The notes: a model not told the origin generated them from the letters alone. A stretch of DNA of 64,000 nucleotides from Candidatus Zhuqueibacterota bacterium (GCA_016928775.1 JAFGKD010000089.1:1-64000); one strand, 5' to 3'; counted from the first letter of the stretch, positions 34,911-45,290 are shown. Translations and numbers: made by a program.

Positions 34911-37900
34911 GTGCGCTTTATGCTGCGATTGTTCCTGCTGATTCTGCTCTTACAGCCAATGCCATTGTTATTAGGGGATGCTGCTATTTATCAAAACGAC
35001 ATCATAATTCCAACGTATGGCGTGGACAAGCCCGATCCCAATCCACGCTTTTATGCCGGTCGCGTTTACCAGGGTGCACAAGGTCGCATCTATCCCTATC
35101 CCATGTCGGATGTATTGACCAATAAAAAAGAGGACAAAATCTACAAGGCCGTCACGCTGGAAAATGATTATATAAAAATCAGCGTATTGCCGGAGATCGG
35201 CGGTCGTATTTTTGAAGCAGTTGATAAAACCAATAATTACAACTTTTTTTACCGACAGAGCGTCATCAAACCCTCATTAATCGGCATGTTGGGTGCCTGG
35301 ATCTCGGGTGGTGTCGAGTGGAATTTTCCGCATCATCATCGCGCCAATACCTTTATGCCTATGGATTTTCTGATCATAGAGAATATCGATGGCAGCAAAA
35401 CAGTATGGCTCACCGAGATCGAGCGTCGCCATCGGATGAAAATGCTGATCGGATTGACTATTTGGCCGGATAGCAATATCCTGCAGGCGGAATTCAAGTT
35501 CTTCAATCGCACACCATTTGTCCACTCGTTCCTCTATTTTGCCAATCCAGCCGTGCATGTCGATACAACCTATCAGGTTATTTTCCCACCGGAGGTTGAA
35601 TATGTGACCCAGCACGCCAAGCGCGAATATGCCCGGTGGCCAATTGCCGATACGTACTATGGTGGATTCGATTATAAAAATGTTGACATCAGCTGGTGGA
35701 AAAATCTGCCAAAACCGGTATCATTTTTTGCCTGGGATCACACGTCCGATTATTTTGGCGGCTATGATCACGGCAAAGATGCCGGTGTCGCTTATATCGC
35801 AGATGTCTTTTTTGCACCAGGGAAAAAATTCTTCACCTTTGGCTGCGGCGATCAGGGACAGATGTGGGACAAGATGCTCACGGATACCGACGGTCCCTAT
35901 CTCGAGCTCATGGCCGGCGCTTATTCGGATAATCAACCGGACTATAGCTGGATTCAACCTTATGAGACCAAAACCATTAAACAATTCTGGTATCCCATTC
36001 GCGATCTCGGCGGTCTCAGCTTCGCCAATCTGAACGGTGCCCTCTATTTTGAAAAAAACGGCCAAAAGGCTTGGCTCAACATTCTCACAACAAAGGCCTA
36101 TGAACAAACAAACGTTACTCTGACTGTAGACAAAAATATCGTGTGGCAACACCAGGCGAATATCAGCCCGCAAAACGTTTTGCAGGCTGAAATCACCCTG
36201 CCGCAACAGATCAAAACCACCGACATTGTGATTTCGGTGCACACGGCCGATGGCAAGGAACTCCTCTCTTATCAAACAGTCGCCAGGGCTGGCGCATCGA
36301 TGCCAGAGCCGGTCAAGCCACCCGCTCGTCCGGAAGACTATGAGACGGCCGAGGAATTATACTTTACGGGTTTGCGGCTCGATGAATTTCACAATCCGCA
36401 AATGGAATCCTATCCCTATTACATGGAGGCGCTGAAACGCGATTCCAATGATGTCCGCGTTAATACGCAGCTCGGTATTCTTTATTGCAAGCGCGGCATG
36501 TGGCAAGCTGCTGAAGAGCATTTGCAGCGTGCTGTCAGACGTCTGACCACAAATTATACGCGCCCCAAAAACGGTGAGCCACACTATTATCTTGGCTGTG
36601 CGCTTTGCGCATTAGGCAAAAAAGTAAATGCTTATGATGCCTTTTCCAGAGCGGCATGGAATTTTGCCTGGCGTGCCGCCGCATTTTACGAGCTGGCACT
36701 ATTGGACTGTCTGCAACAAGATTTTGAAAAAGCTTTGCAGCACATCAACGAGGCATTGATCGTCAATTCGCTCAACACCAAAGCGCTCAATTTAAAAACG
36801 GTTATTCTTCGCCGACTTGAGCGACTGGATGATGCCATAAAAACGAATGAACAAACGATCGCCATTGATCCTTTGGATTATTGGGCGTTGAATGAATGCG
36901 CCGAAATTCAAAAAATTGTTGCCAGTAAAGCCATTGCCAAACAGGCGCATCTGGCGTGCGCCAAACAGATGCAAATCGATCCGCAGCTTTATCTCGAAGT
37001 GGCAACCGATTATGGTAATGCAGGCTTTTACAGAGAAGCGATCGAGGTTTTAAAGCGCTCGCCTGTTACCGATTATCCGCTCATCTCATATTATCTGGCT
37101 TATTATTCGCACCTTGTCGGCGATGAAGCCGTAGCCGCCTATTTTGTGGTGCACGCCAGCACCATGCCGCACGATTATTGTTTTCCATACCGACTGGAAA
37201 CGATCGATGTTCTCAACTATGCCACCGAGCAGCAGCCGCAAGATGCGAATGCGTTCTATTACCTGGGCAATTTATTGTTTGACCTCCAGCCTGACGTTGC
37301 GATACGGGCGTGGGAAAAAGCCGTTGCGCTCGATCCCGAGTTTGCCATTGCTTTTCGCAATCTCGGTGTTGCTTATTCACAAACCTGCAATGACATACCC
37401 ACCGCCATTTCATTTTATGAAAAGGCCATTGACATCAACAAAAAGGATCCGCGCTATTATTATGAACTGGACGTGCTCTATGAAGCCGCCAATACCGAAC
37501 CGGACAAGCGACTTGAGCTGCTGAAGAAAAATAAAAAAACAGTGGCGAAACGAGATGATGCTCTGGCGCGTTTGACAGCCTTGTATGTCCTGACCGGAGA
37601 TTTTGATGCAGCCATCAAAATCCTCACCACGCATCATTTTAATGTCTGGGAAGGCGGCGGAGACATTCACGATGTGTTTGTCGATGCCCACCTTTTACGC
37701 GGCCTCTCTTATATGCGGGATGGACAAAACAGCCTGGCGTTAGCTGACTTTCAAATGGCGGACCAGTATCCTGACAATCTTGAAGTTGGCCGGCCAATTT
37801 ACGATCAAAACGCCGGTCGCGTCGCGTTTTTCCTGGGACAGCTCTATGAACAGCTCGATCAAAAAACAAAATCGCAACATTTTTATCAAATAGCTGCGGC

Positions 37901-38237
37901 GCATGAAACCCGTGATGAGCTCTCCTTTTATCAAGCTATGGCGCTGCGCAAGCTTTCCCGACAAAAGGAAGCTGATGCACTCTTTGATCGCCTTGTTGCG
38001 AACGGCAACAAACAGACAAAATCAAATGAAGATATAGATTTCTTTGCCAAATTTGGTCAAAAAAGTCAGCAAAACAGTCGGCTGGCGCGAGCACACTATT
38101 TTATCGCTTTGGGACATTTGGGCAAAGGTGAACCTGATCTCGCGCGTACAGCGTTGGCGTCCGCGCAGGAATTGGATATCAACAATCCATGGATCAATTA
38201 TTACGCTGAGCTTCTCAGTACTGAAAACAAATGGTGA
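34911..38237 (+). CDS. Secreted DUF5107/TPR protein
   Basis: 1109 residues. The GTG at 34911 is chosen because 'aaggag' lies 6 nt upstream and a signal peptide (MRFMLRLFLLILLLQPMPLLLG) follows; the track ATG at 34872 lacks both. The N-terminal ~330 residues match the DUF5107 pattern ('VLPEIGGRIFEAVDKTNNYN', 'GGVEWNFPHHHRANTFMP'), a beta-sandwich like galactose-mutarotase or glycosidase accessory domains, so sugar binding or hydrolysis is likely. From about 490 to 1100 there are many TPR helices. It leads a tight operon, with 3 nt to the next gene. Confidence 0.85.
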   Translation: MRFMLRLFLLILLLQPMPLLLGDAAIYQNDIIIPTYGVDKPDPNPRFYAGRVYQGAQGRIYPYPMSDVLTNKKEDKIYKAVTLENDYIKISVLPEIGGRIFEAVDKTNNYNFFYRQSVIKPSLIGMLGAWISGGVEWNFPHHHRANTFMPMDFLIIENIDGSKTVWLTEIERRHRMKMLIGLTIWPDSNILQAEFKFFNRTPFVHSFLYFANPAVHVDTTYQVIFPPEVEYVTQHAKREYARWPIADTYYGGFDYKNVDISWWKNLPKPVSFFAWDHTSDYFGGYDHGKDAGVAYIADVFFAPGKKFFTFGCGDQGQMWDKMLTDTDGPYLELMAGAYSDNQPDYSWIQPYETKTIKQFWYPIRDLGGLSFANLNGALYFEKNGQKAWLNILTTKAYEQTNVTLTVDKNIVWQHQANISPQNVLQAEITLPQQIKTTDIVISVHTADGKELLSYQTVARAGASMPEPVKPPARPEDYETAEELYFTGLRLDEFHNPQMESYPYYMEALKRDSNDVRVNTQLGILYCKRGMWQAAEEHLQRAVRRLTTNYTRPKNGEPHYYLGCALCALGKKVNAYDAFSRAAWNFAWRAAAFYELALLDCLQQDFEKALQHINEALIVNSLNTKALNLKTVILRRLERLDDAIKTNEQTIAIDPLDYWALNECAEIQKIVASKAIAKQAHLACAKQMQIDPQLYLEVATDYGNAGFYREAIEVLKRSPVTDYPLISYYLAYYSHLVGDEAVAAYFVVHASTMPHDYCFPYRLETIDVLNYATEQQPQDANAFYYLGNLLFDLQPDVAIRAWEKAVALDPEFAIAFRNLGVAYSQTCNDIPTAISFYEKAIDINKKDPRYYYELDVLYEAANTEPDKRLELLKKNKKTVAKRDDALARLTALYVLTGDFDAAIKILTTHHFNVWEGGGDIHDVFVDAHLLRGLSYMRDGQNSLALADFQMADQYPDNLEVGRPIYDQNAGRVAFFLGQLYEQLDQKTKSQHFYQIAAAHETRDELSFYQAMALRKLSRQKEADALFDRLVANGNKQTKSNEDIDFFAKFGQKSQQNSRLARAHYFIALGHLGKGEPDLARTALASAQELDINNPWINYYAELLSTENKW

Positions 38238-38240
38238 GCC

Positions 38241-39167
38241 ATGAATCGACGCGATTTCTTCAAAACCGGCGGCTGCCTGGTGGGTGCATCACTTTTTGGC
38301 GGATGCGCTACCTGGCATTCACACGACAAACCACATAATTTTTCCTTCTGTTTGAACACCAGCACGATACGGGGGCAAAAGCTTGGTCTTGTCAAAGAGA
38401 TCGAGACAGCGGCGCAAGCCGGATTTAGCGGCATCGAAATCTGGATGCGCGACTTGCAAACATTTGTCAAGGACGGCGGTGCGTCGCGCGATATCCAAAA
38501 GCTGGCACACGATCTCGGAATTCGAATCGAGAATGCCATAAGTTTTCCGCGCTGGATCGTTGATGATAAAACCGAACGCGCGTTAGCACTGGAGCAAGCA
38601 AAGAACGAGATGGCATTGTTGGCTGACATCGGCTGTCCTCGAATAGCGGCACCGCCGGTCGGCGCCACAGCAACGCCTGGACTCGATGTGCGCCAGGCGG
38701 CCGAACGCTATCGTGCCCTGTTGGAGCTCGGTGATGAAATGGGCGTGACACCGCAACTGGAATTGTGGGGCTTTTCCGCCAATCTCCATTCTCTCGGGGA
38801 TGTATTGTACGTCGCCGCCGAAGCGGGACACCCCAAAGCTGGCTTGCTTCTGGATGTTTATCACATCTACAAAGGCGGCTCGGATTTTAACGGCCTCAAA
38901 TTAATCAGCGGTGATGCGATATCGGTGTTTCATATCAATGATTATCCCGCTGAACCGGTGCGCGCGGACATCAAGGATGCGGATCGTCTCTATCCCGGCG
39001 ATGGCATCGCGCCGCTCACCCAGATACTTGCGGATTTGAATAATAAAAACAAGCCCATCATCTTGTCACTCGAAATCTTCCGGCAAGATTTATGGAGCAG
39101 AGATGCCCTTGAAGTCGCCCGCATCGGGCTTGAAAAAATGCTGCTTGCGGTTTCCAAAATTGTTTAA
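38241..39167 (+). CDS. Tat-exported TIM-barrel sugar isomerase/epimerase-like lipoprotein
   Basis: AP-endonuclease-2/xylose-isomerase-like TIM barrel, 308 residues. The N-terminus 'MNRRDFFKTGG' is a twin-arginine signal and 'LFGGC' gives a lipobox, so the enzyme should be folded in the cytoplasm and anchored outside. Metal-site candidates are Glu in 'GIEIW', Glu in 'PQLELWG', Asp/His in 'LLLDVYHIYKGG', His in 'VFHINDYP' and Glu in 'ILSLEIF'. It lies between the DUF5107 gene and an exported oxidoreductase gene. The reaction could be isomerisation, epimerisation or lysis of an oxidised sugar. Confidence 0.88.
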   Translation: MNRRDFFKTGGCLVGASLFGGCATWHSHDKPHNFSFCLNTSTIRGQKLGLVKEIETAAQAGFSGIEIWMRDLQTFVKDGGASRDIQKLAHDLGIRIENAISFPRWIVDDKTERALALEQAKNEMALLADIGCPRIAAPPVGATATPGLDVRQAAERYRALLELGDEMGVTPQLELWGFSANLHSLGDVLYVAAEAGHPKAGLLLDVYHIYKGGSDFNGLKLISGDAISVFHINDYPAEPVRADIKDADRLYPGDGIAPLTQILADLNNKNKPIILSLEIFRQDLWSRDALEVARIGLEKMLLAVSKIV

Positions 39168-39178
39168 AGGAGAATTGT

Positions 39179-40465
39179 ATGAGTATAAATCGCCGTCTTT
39201 TCATCAAAGCGACAACAGCCTCCGCAGTGGCTGGGCCACTTTTGCTGAATGCGCAAAAAGTAAAGACTTACAAAACCGCCGTCATCGGCACGGGATGGTG
39301 GGCGATGAATATAACCCGTGAAGCCGTTGCCTCCGGTCAGTGTCGTATTGTCGGCCTGTGCGATGTCGACCAAAACCAGCTGGCCATCGCTCGGAAAAAA
39401 CTCTCCGAGATGACCAGTGACGATCCAAAGCATTACACGGACTTTCGTGACATGCTGAAAAAGGAAAAACCTGAAATCGTCATCGTCGCCACGCCGGATC
39501 ATTGGCATGCGCTACCGACCATCGCGGCTATTCAATCCGGCGCGGACGTCTATGTCGAAAAGCCGATCTGTCATACCATCAATGAAGGGGTGGCCATGGT
39601 CAAAGCGGCGCGCGAGTATGAACGCGTCGTCCAGGTTGGCACGCATCGCCGCGTGTCGCCGCACAATATGGCAGCCATAAAATTCCTGAAAGAAGGTGGT
39701 GCCGGCACGGTCGGTATGATTCGTACCTTTGTGCACTATGATGGTGGACCGGGCAAACCCACACCGGATTCGGATATTCCGGAGGGACTGGATTGGGATT
39801 TTTGGTGCGGCCCCGCTCCATACCATCCGTTCAATGAACGAATGCACCCGCGCGGCTTTCGGTCATTTCTGGATTTTGCCAACGGCCAGCTTGGCGATTG
39901 GGGCATTCACTGGGTCGATCATATCTTGTGGTGGTCGGAAGAAAAATATCCCACATCTGTGCATTCGATCGGCGCGCGGCATATCGTACAGGATAATACG
40001 GATGTGCCTGACACGCAGATCGTCACCTATGAGTTCGAGGATTTCACCGCAACCTGGGAACATCGCCGCTACGGCGGTAATGATGCGGAAAAGCACCGCC
40101 TTGGTATCTATTTTTACGGTACCAAGGGCATCGTGCATATTGGCTGGCACGATGGCTGGACCTTTTATCCCACCGGCAGAAACGCGCAGATTTATCACGA
40201 GGAGCCGCAACTGCACAAACCGGACGACCAAAATATCCAGGAGCTATGGACCAACTTTTTATCCTGCATCAAATCACGAACAAAACCGATCTGCGATATC
40301 GAAATCGGGCACCGCTCGACGAATCTGAGCTTGCTCGGTATGCTCTCCGCCAAACTCGGGCGCAGCATCAAATGGGACGGCGAAAAAAATATCATCCCCG
40401 ATGATCCGGAGGCCAATCGCCTCCTGAAACGCGACTATCGCCCCCCCTGGATTTACCCTGTCTGA
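39179..40465 (+). CDS. Exported Gfo/Idh/MocA-family oxidoreductase
   Basis: NAD(P)-dependent sugar dehydrogenase type, 428 residues. A Tat-like N-terminus 'INRRLFIKATTASAVAGPLL' precedes the Rossmann motif 'AVIGTGWWAMNITREA' and the catalytic 'EKPICHTINEG' with its Lys. The C-terminal alpha/beta substrate domain has 'GDWGIHWVDHILWW'. A ribosome site 'aaggag' precedes the ATG. Because the nucleotide cofactor must travel with the folded protein, Tat export makes sense. It is paired with the TIM-barrel gene 11 nt upstream; the two may act in sequence on one glycoside. Confidence 0.9.
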   Translation: MSINRRLFIKATTASAVAGPLLLNAQKVKTYKTAVIGTGWWAMNITREAVASGQCRIVGLCDVDQNQLAIARKKLSEMTSDDPKHYTDFRDMLKKEKPEIVIVATPDHWHALPTIAAIQSGADVYVEKPICHTINEGVAMVKAAREYERVVQVGTHRRVSPHNMAAIKFLKEGGAGTVGMIRTFVHYDGGPGKPTPDSDIPEGLDWDFWCGPAPYHPFNERMHPRGFRSFLDFANGQLGDWGIHWVDHILWWSEEKYPTSVHSIGARHIVQDNTDVPDTQIVTYEFEDFTATWEHRRYGGNDAEKHRLGIYFYGTKGIVHIGWHDGWTFYPTGRNAQIYHEEPQLHKPDDQNIQELWTNFLSCIKSRTKPICDIEIGHRSTNLSLLGMLSAKLGRSIKWDGEKNIIPDDPEANRLLKRDYRPPWIYPV

Positions 40466-40487
40466 TCACAAATAAGGACAAAGAATC

Positions 40488-41939
40488 ATGTGCAATAATC
40501 ATCTCATTCTTCGCCTCAGCCTTAGCCTCAGCCTTTTAATTTTCACCTGTGTTCCGATACACCGGCAAAATAACGCGGACCGCATACAACCCTGGCCGCA
40601 CAATCCAAAATACTGGCAGTACAAGGGTGCGCCCGTCCTGCTGGTTGGCGGCACCAAAGATGACAATCTTTTTCAATTACCTGATTTGGAGCAGCACCTG
40701 GATTCATTGGCACAAATTGGCGGCAATTATATTCGCAACACCATGAGCTCACGTGTGAATCGAGGCTGGGAGATTTATCGATTCAAGCAACTGGAAAACG
40801 GACAATACGATCTCGCGCAATGGAACGACGACTATTGGACTCGTTTTCAAAACATGCTGCAGTGGACCTATGAGCGCGATATCATTGTACAGATTGAAGT
40901 GTGGGATCGTTTTGATTATTCCCGGGATGAGTGGCTGACATGCCCGTGGAATCCAGAAAATAACATCAATTACAGTTTTGAAGAGACCGGCTTTGCGCCC
41001 GAATATCCGAAACATCCCTCCAGCGATCTGCAGCCATTCTTTCACTCCATACCCGGAATGGACAAATATGATACAAAATACGATATTTTTCGACTCTATC
41101 AGGAAAAATTCGTCGATAAACTGCTCAGCTATAGCCTCGATTTTCCCAATGTGCTTTATTGCATGAATAATGAAACATCCACCTCCTCAAAGTGGGGGCA
41201 ATACTGGATGAAATACATTCGGGATCAGGCGCAGAAAAAAAGTGTTACGGTTTATGTGACGGATATGTTCGATGATTTTTGGCAGGGAGAAGAGTCTGAC
41301 AACGTTGAATTGGTTTTTAGCGCTCCCGAGCTCTACGCCTTCGTCGATATCTCGCAGGTCAACAGCCGCAACTTTGGCCAACAGCATTGGGATCGGCTGC
41401 GCTGGCTGCACGATCAAGTCAAGGATTTTCCGCGCCCTCTCAATAACACAAAAATATACGGCGGTAACGAAACCCCCTGGGGATCTGGCACCAACAAGGA
41501 CGGGATTGAGCGAATGTGGCGGCACGTCATTGGCGGCAGTGCGAGTATGCGGCATCATCGCCCACCGACGGGCTGCGGATTGAATGCGCACGCCATCGCC
41601 TCCATAAAAGCGATACGAAAAATGGAAACGCTAGTCAAAATGTGGGATCTCGAGCCCCATATGGAGTTACTCGCCAATCGCGAAGACAATGAAGCCTATG
41701 TCGCGGCCAAACCCGGCACCGCTTATGCCGTTTATTTTCCCGAGACCGGCACCGTTGATCTCGATATGCGCCATGTCGAGGATGATACAGTAAAGTTATT
41801 TTGGATAAATATTTCCACCGGTGAATGGGGTGATACATCGCTGGTCAATTTCCAGGAAAAAATAAGACTACAGACACCCTCCAACGAAAGTTGGGTTGCG
41901 ATTGTGCTGAGAAAAGGAGTCGACAATGAGAATCACTAA
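40488..41939 (+). CDS. Secreted TIM-barrel glycosidase-like protein (GH140/DUF4038-like)
   Basis: 483 residues with an N-terminal signal (LSLSLSLLIFTCVPI). The sequence opens 'HNPKYWQYKGAPVLLVGGTK' and continues 'HLDSLAQIGGNYIRNTMSSR', as in DUF4038/apiosidase-like hydrolases. A catalytic acid candidate is Glu in 'PNVLYCMNNETS' and a nucleophile candidate is Glu in 'IYGGNETPWGSG'. A small C-terminal beta domain follows ('AVYFPETGTVDLDM'). Family assignment is from fold pattern and could be another GH-A clan member. It overlaps the next gene by 14 nt, which shows tight coupling. Confidence 0.7.
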   Translation: MCNNHLILRLSLSLSLLIFTCVPIHRQNNADRIQPWPHNPKYWQYKGAPVLLVGGTKDDNLFQLPDLEQHLDSLAQIGGNYIRNTMSSRVNRGWEIYRFKQLENGQYDLAQWNDDYWTRFQNMLQWTYERDIIVQIEVWDRFDYSRDEWLTCPWNPENNINYSFEETGFAPEYPKHPSSDLQPFFHSIPGMDKYDTKYDIFRLYQEKFVDKLLSYSLDFPNVLYCMNNETSTSSKWGQYWMKYIRDQAQKKSVTVYVTDMFDDFWQGEESDNVELVFSAPELYAFVDISQVNSRNFGQQHWDRLRWLHDQVKDFPRPLNNTKIYGGNETPWGSGTNKDGIERMWRHVIGGSASMRHHRPPTGCGLNAHAIASIKAIRKMETLVKMWDLEPHMELLANREDNEAYVAAKPGTAYAVYFPETGTVDLDMRHVEDDTVKLFWINISTGEWGDTSLVNFQEKIRLQTPSNESWVAIVLRKGVDNENH

Positions 41940-44900
41940 CATTTTTTTCTTTTTATGCGTTTTTGTATCCAGCTTGTTCTCGCAAACAAAATTATTGCGT
42001 TTTCCGGATATTCACCAAGATCAGGTTGTCTTTTGCTACGCCGGCGATCTGTGGAAAGTATCGGCTAACGGCGGCACAGCGATTCGGCTGACAGCGCATC
42101 CGGGGCAGGAATTATTTCCAAAATTCTCGCCGGATGGTCAGTGGGTTGCTTTCACCGGCCAGTATGACGGGGATGAGCAGGTCTATGTGATGCCGGCGAG
42201 TGGTGGCATGCCGCAACAATTAACCTATTATCCGGCACAAGGACCTTTGGCACCACGCTGGGGCTACGATCATCAGGTCTACGGCTGGACACCCGATGGC
42301 GATAAAGTCTTTTTTCGCTCGTTGCGCGATGCCAATGGCGGCAGTGTGGAGACAGCGCTTTATACGGTGGCAAAAAATGGCGGATTGCCGCAAAAGCTTC
42401 CCATGCCGACATCCGGCGCCGGGGATTTTTCCCCGGACGGCGAAAAGATGGTCTACTCCCCCCTGTTCCGCGATTTTCGCACCTGGAAACGTTACCAGGG
42501 CGGCTGGGCACAATATCTCTACATTTTTGATCTCAAAACACACGCGGCCAAACGAATAGCTTATAGCGAGCGCAGCGAACGCGATCCAATGTGGATTGGC
42601 GACACCATCTTTTTCGTTTCAGATCGCGATGCTACCTTGAATTTATACAGTTATGACATCCAGTCAGATAAAGTGAACCAACTGACGACCAACACATTGT
42701 GGGATGTGCGCTGGCCCTCATCCGATAATGTCAATCAAATTGTCTATGAATCCAATGGTGAACTGTTCATTTATTCGGTTGCGACAAAAAGTAACGTAAA
42801 AATTTCAATCAACGTGCCGGATGATGGTTTATGGAAGCGTCCTTCGCGCTACAGCGCAGCAAAAAACATTGAAGATTTTGAGCTATCGCCCAAAGGCGAG
42901 CGCGCCTTGTTCGTCGCCCGTGGTGATGTATTTTCAGCGCCGATAGAACATGGTCGTACGCTCAATCTGACGAATTCATCCAATGCGCACGACAAACTGG
43001 CGCGCTGGTCACCGGACGGGACAAAGATCGCCTATATCTCTGATGTCTCCGGTGAGGAGCAGCTTTATGTCATTGATCACGAGGCTAACGAAAAAGCGGA
43101 ACAACTGACAAAGGATTTTGCAGCCATGCTCACATCGCTCGCCTGGTCGCCTGATGGGATGCACATCGCGTTCACAGACAAAGACGGCGTGCTATACTTT
43201 GTCAACACGGAGACAAAAAAGGTGACCACAGTTGCAGATGATGAGTATGCCGGCGCCATTTATTATGACTGGTCACCAAACGGCGGTTATATTGCTCTCA
43301 CCCTGGGTAATGTGAATGGATTCAACTCGCTGTATATCTACAGCTTGGCAGAGGCAAAGCTGCATCGTATCACCGACGAATTTTTCAACGTTTATGATCC
43401 AACATGGGGCAGAAAAGGTGACTATCTTTATTTCTTATCGGATCGGTCATTCGCACCACAAATAAGCACCATCGAGTGGAATTACGCCTTGAATCGGGAG
43501 GTCGGTTTGTATGCCATGGCGCTTCGCCGGGATGTGAGCCATCCATTTGCTCCCAAAATCGATGAAGTGACGATCAACGAATCAGCGGGGGATGAAGAAA
43601 AAGAAAAATCGACCAAAGAAGAAGAAAAAGAAACCAAAAAAGAGCCGATTCAAATTGATTTTGCCGGTTTGGCGACGCGGGTGACACAAGTCCCGGTTGA
43701 ATTTGACAATTACTCAGGGCTTTCTGCTGTCGAAGATTTTCTCATTTATATCAAGCGTGGCGCGCCATTTTATGGGCGCGACAGCTATGCCGAATCCGGC
43801 CTGTACATTTTTGAATTAAAGGAGCGAAAAGAATCCACCCTGGTAGAAAAAGTAGGGAATTATGCCTTGAGCTTCGATGGTAAAAAGGTGCTGGTGCGTG
43901 ATAAAAATAGTTACAAGCTGTACGAAACCAAACCGGAAGCCAAAGATCCCAAAACGGTGTCAACGGATGGCCTATTGGTTGACCGAATTCCCGAGCAAGA
44001 ATGGGCGACGATTTTCAAGGAAGTATGGCGCCGCTATCGCGATTTTTTCTACGTCGAAAATATGCATGGTTACGATTGGCGTGCCATCGGTGCGCAATAT
44101 CAAACTTTGCTCACGCATGTGGCGCATCGTTCGGATCTCAACTATCTTTTGGGAGAAATGATCGCCGAGCTGAGTGTGGGACATGCTTATATTTCCGGCG
44201 GCGATTACGAGATACCGGATCGTCCCACAGTGGCATTACCCGGCGCACGCTTTGAATTAGATGAAAAGACGGGACGCTATCGCATCGCCAAAATATTCAC
44301 CGGTGACAATGAAGAGCCGCACTATCGTGCCCCGCTGACAGAAATAGGCGTGGATATTCAAGTTGGCGATTATATCCTGCAAATTGACGGTCACGATCTT
44401 AAAGCACCCGAAAATCCCTACAAATTGCTGCAACACAAAACCAATCCCGTCACACTGCTAATTGCTGCAGCTGCCGATGATAAAGAAACTCGAAAAGTGA
44501 CGTTCAATCCTGTCACCAGCGAAGCAAAATTGCTCTATAAAGAGTGGGTCGACAGCAATCGCCAAAAAGTCGCAGTAAAAACGGACAATCAAGTTGGTTA
44601 CATTCATATTCCGGATATGGGAGCCGATGGCATTTACGAATTCATCAAATGGTTTTACCCGCAAATTCGCAAACAAGGCATGGTCGTTGATGTTCGCTCA
44701 AACGGCGGCGGTAATGTGTCGCAGTGGTTGATCGAACGACTGGACAGCAAACTGTTAGGCACTCGCTTTGGCTATTATAATGATCACCCGCGAACATATC
44801 CCTACACTGTCTTTCATGGCCATCTCGCCTGTCTGCTGAATGAGACCTCTGCATCCGATGGAGATATATTCCCGCAACGGTTTCGGGATGCCGGATTGGG

Positions 44901-45195
44901 GCTTCTCATTGGCAAACGCTCCTGGGGTGGCGTTGTCGGTATCTCCGGAGTCGGACCTCTGCTCGATGGCGGAACGATTTATGTTCCACTGCAGGGCACA
45001 AACGACGTGAACGGCAACTGGATTATCGAAGGCTATGGTGTAAAACCGGATATTGAGGTGGAAAACGATCCCCGATCGGTCATTCAGGGTCGCGATCCCC
45101 AGTTGGAGCGGGCGGTGCAGGAAATTATGAAAAAAATCCAAACAGAACCCAAAGTGCTGCCAACCCGGCCGCCGGATCCAGTGAAAACGCGATGA
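41926..45195 (+). CDS. Tricorn-like S41 protease, secreted
   Basis: 1089 residues. Signal peptide, two WD40/TolB-like propellers (about 25-560: 'LTAHPGQELFPKFSPDGQWV', 'ARWSPDGTKIAYISDVSGEE'), an acidic-basic linker (KEKSTKEEEKETKKE), then the Tricorn C1 domain ('ENMHGYDWRAIGAQYQ'), a PDZ domain (about 795-850) and an S41 core with nucleophile Ser in 'NETSASDGDIFPQRF' (about 971) and 'VDVRSNGGGN'. Tricorn proteins degrade peptides. The export signal makes this the periplasmic bacterial variety. It starts inside the last codons of the glycosidase gene. Confidence 0.93.
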   Translation: MRITNIFFFLCVFVSSLFSQTKLLRFPDIHQDQVVFCYAGDLWKVSANGGTAIRLTAHPGQELFPKFSPDGQWVAFTGQYDGDEQVYVMPASGGMPQQLTYYPAQGPLAPRWGYDHQVYGWTPDGDKVFFRSLRDANGGSVETALYTVAKNGGLPQKLPMPTSGAGDFSPDGEKMVYSPLFRDFRTWKRYQGGWAQYLYIFDLKTHAAKRIAYSERSERDPMWIGDTIFFVSDRDATLNLYSYDIQSDKVNQLTTNTLWDVRWPSSDNVNQIVYESNGELFIYSVATKSNVKISINVPDDGLWKRPSRYSAAKNIEDFELSPKGERALFVARGDVFSAPIEHGRTLNLTNSSNAHDKLARWSPDGTKIAYISDVSGEEQLYVIDHEANEKAEQLTKDFAAMLTSLAWSPDGMHIAFTDKDGVLYFVNTETKKVTTVADDEYAGAIYYDWSPNGGYIALTLGNVNGFNSLYIYSLAEAKLHRITDEFFNVYDPTWGRKGDYLYFLSDRSFAPQISTIEWNYALNREVGLYAMALRRDVSHPFAPKIDEVTINESAGDEEKEKSTKEEEKETKKEPIQIDFAGLATRVTQVPVEFDNYSGLSAVEDFLIYIKRGAPFYGRDSYAESGLYIFELKERKESTLVEKVGNYALSFDGKKVLVRDKNSYKLYETKPEAKDPKTVSTDGLLVDRIPEQEWATIFKEVWRRYRDFFYVENMHGYDWRAIGAQYQTLLTHVAHRSDLNYLLGEMIAELSVGHAYISGGDYEIPDRPTVALPGARFELDEKTGRYRIAKIFTGDNEEPHYRAPLTEIGVDIQVGDYILQIDGHDLKAPENPYKLLQHKTNPVTLLIAAAADDKETRKVTFNPVTSEAKLLYKEWVDSNRQKVAVKTDNQVGYIHIPDMGADGIYEFIKWFYPQIRKQGMVVDVRSNGGGNVSQWLIERLDSKLLGTRFGYYNDHPRTYPYTVFHGHLACLLNETSASDGDIFPQRFRDAGLGLLIGKRSWGGVVGISGVGPLLDGGTIYVPLQGTNDVNGNWIIEGYGVKPDIEVENDPRSVIQGRDPQLERAVQEIMKKIQTEPKVLPTRPPDPVKTR

Positions 45196-45202
45196 TGAAA
45201 AT

Positions 45203-45290
45203 GTGAAACGTGAAACGGCAAACGTGAGACGAAAAACTAAGCCTATTATTATCAGAAGGCGCGTCTCACGTTTCACGTCTGACGTTTCAC
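45203..45290. repeat. GTGAAACG inverted repeat (28-bp arms)
   Basis: Left arm 45203-45230 and right arm 45263-45290 pair at 24 of 28 positions around a 32-nt loop. Both arms are built from GTGAAACG-type octamers like those at 22062-22095. It sits between the Tricorn stop and the esterase start and could form a strong RNA hairpin. The track ORF's first 44 residues (MKRETANVRRK...) are translated repeat and are excluded from the gene. Confidence 0.75.
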
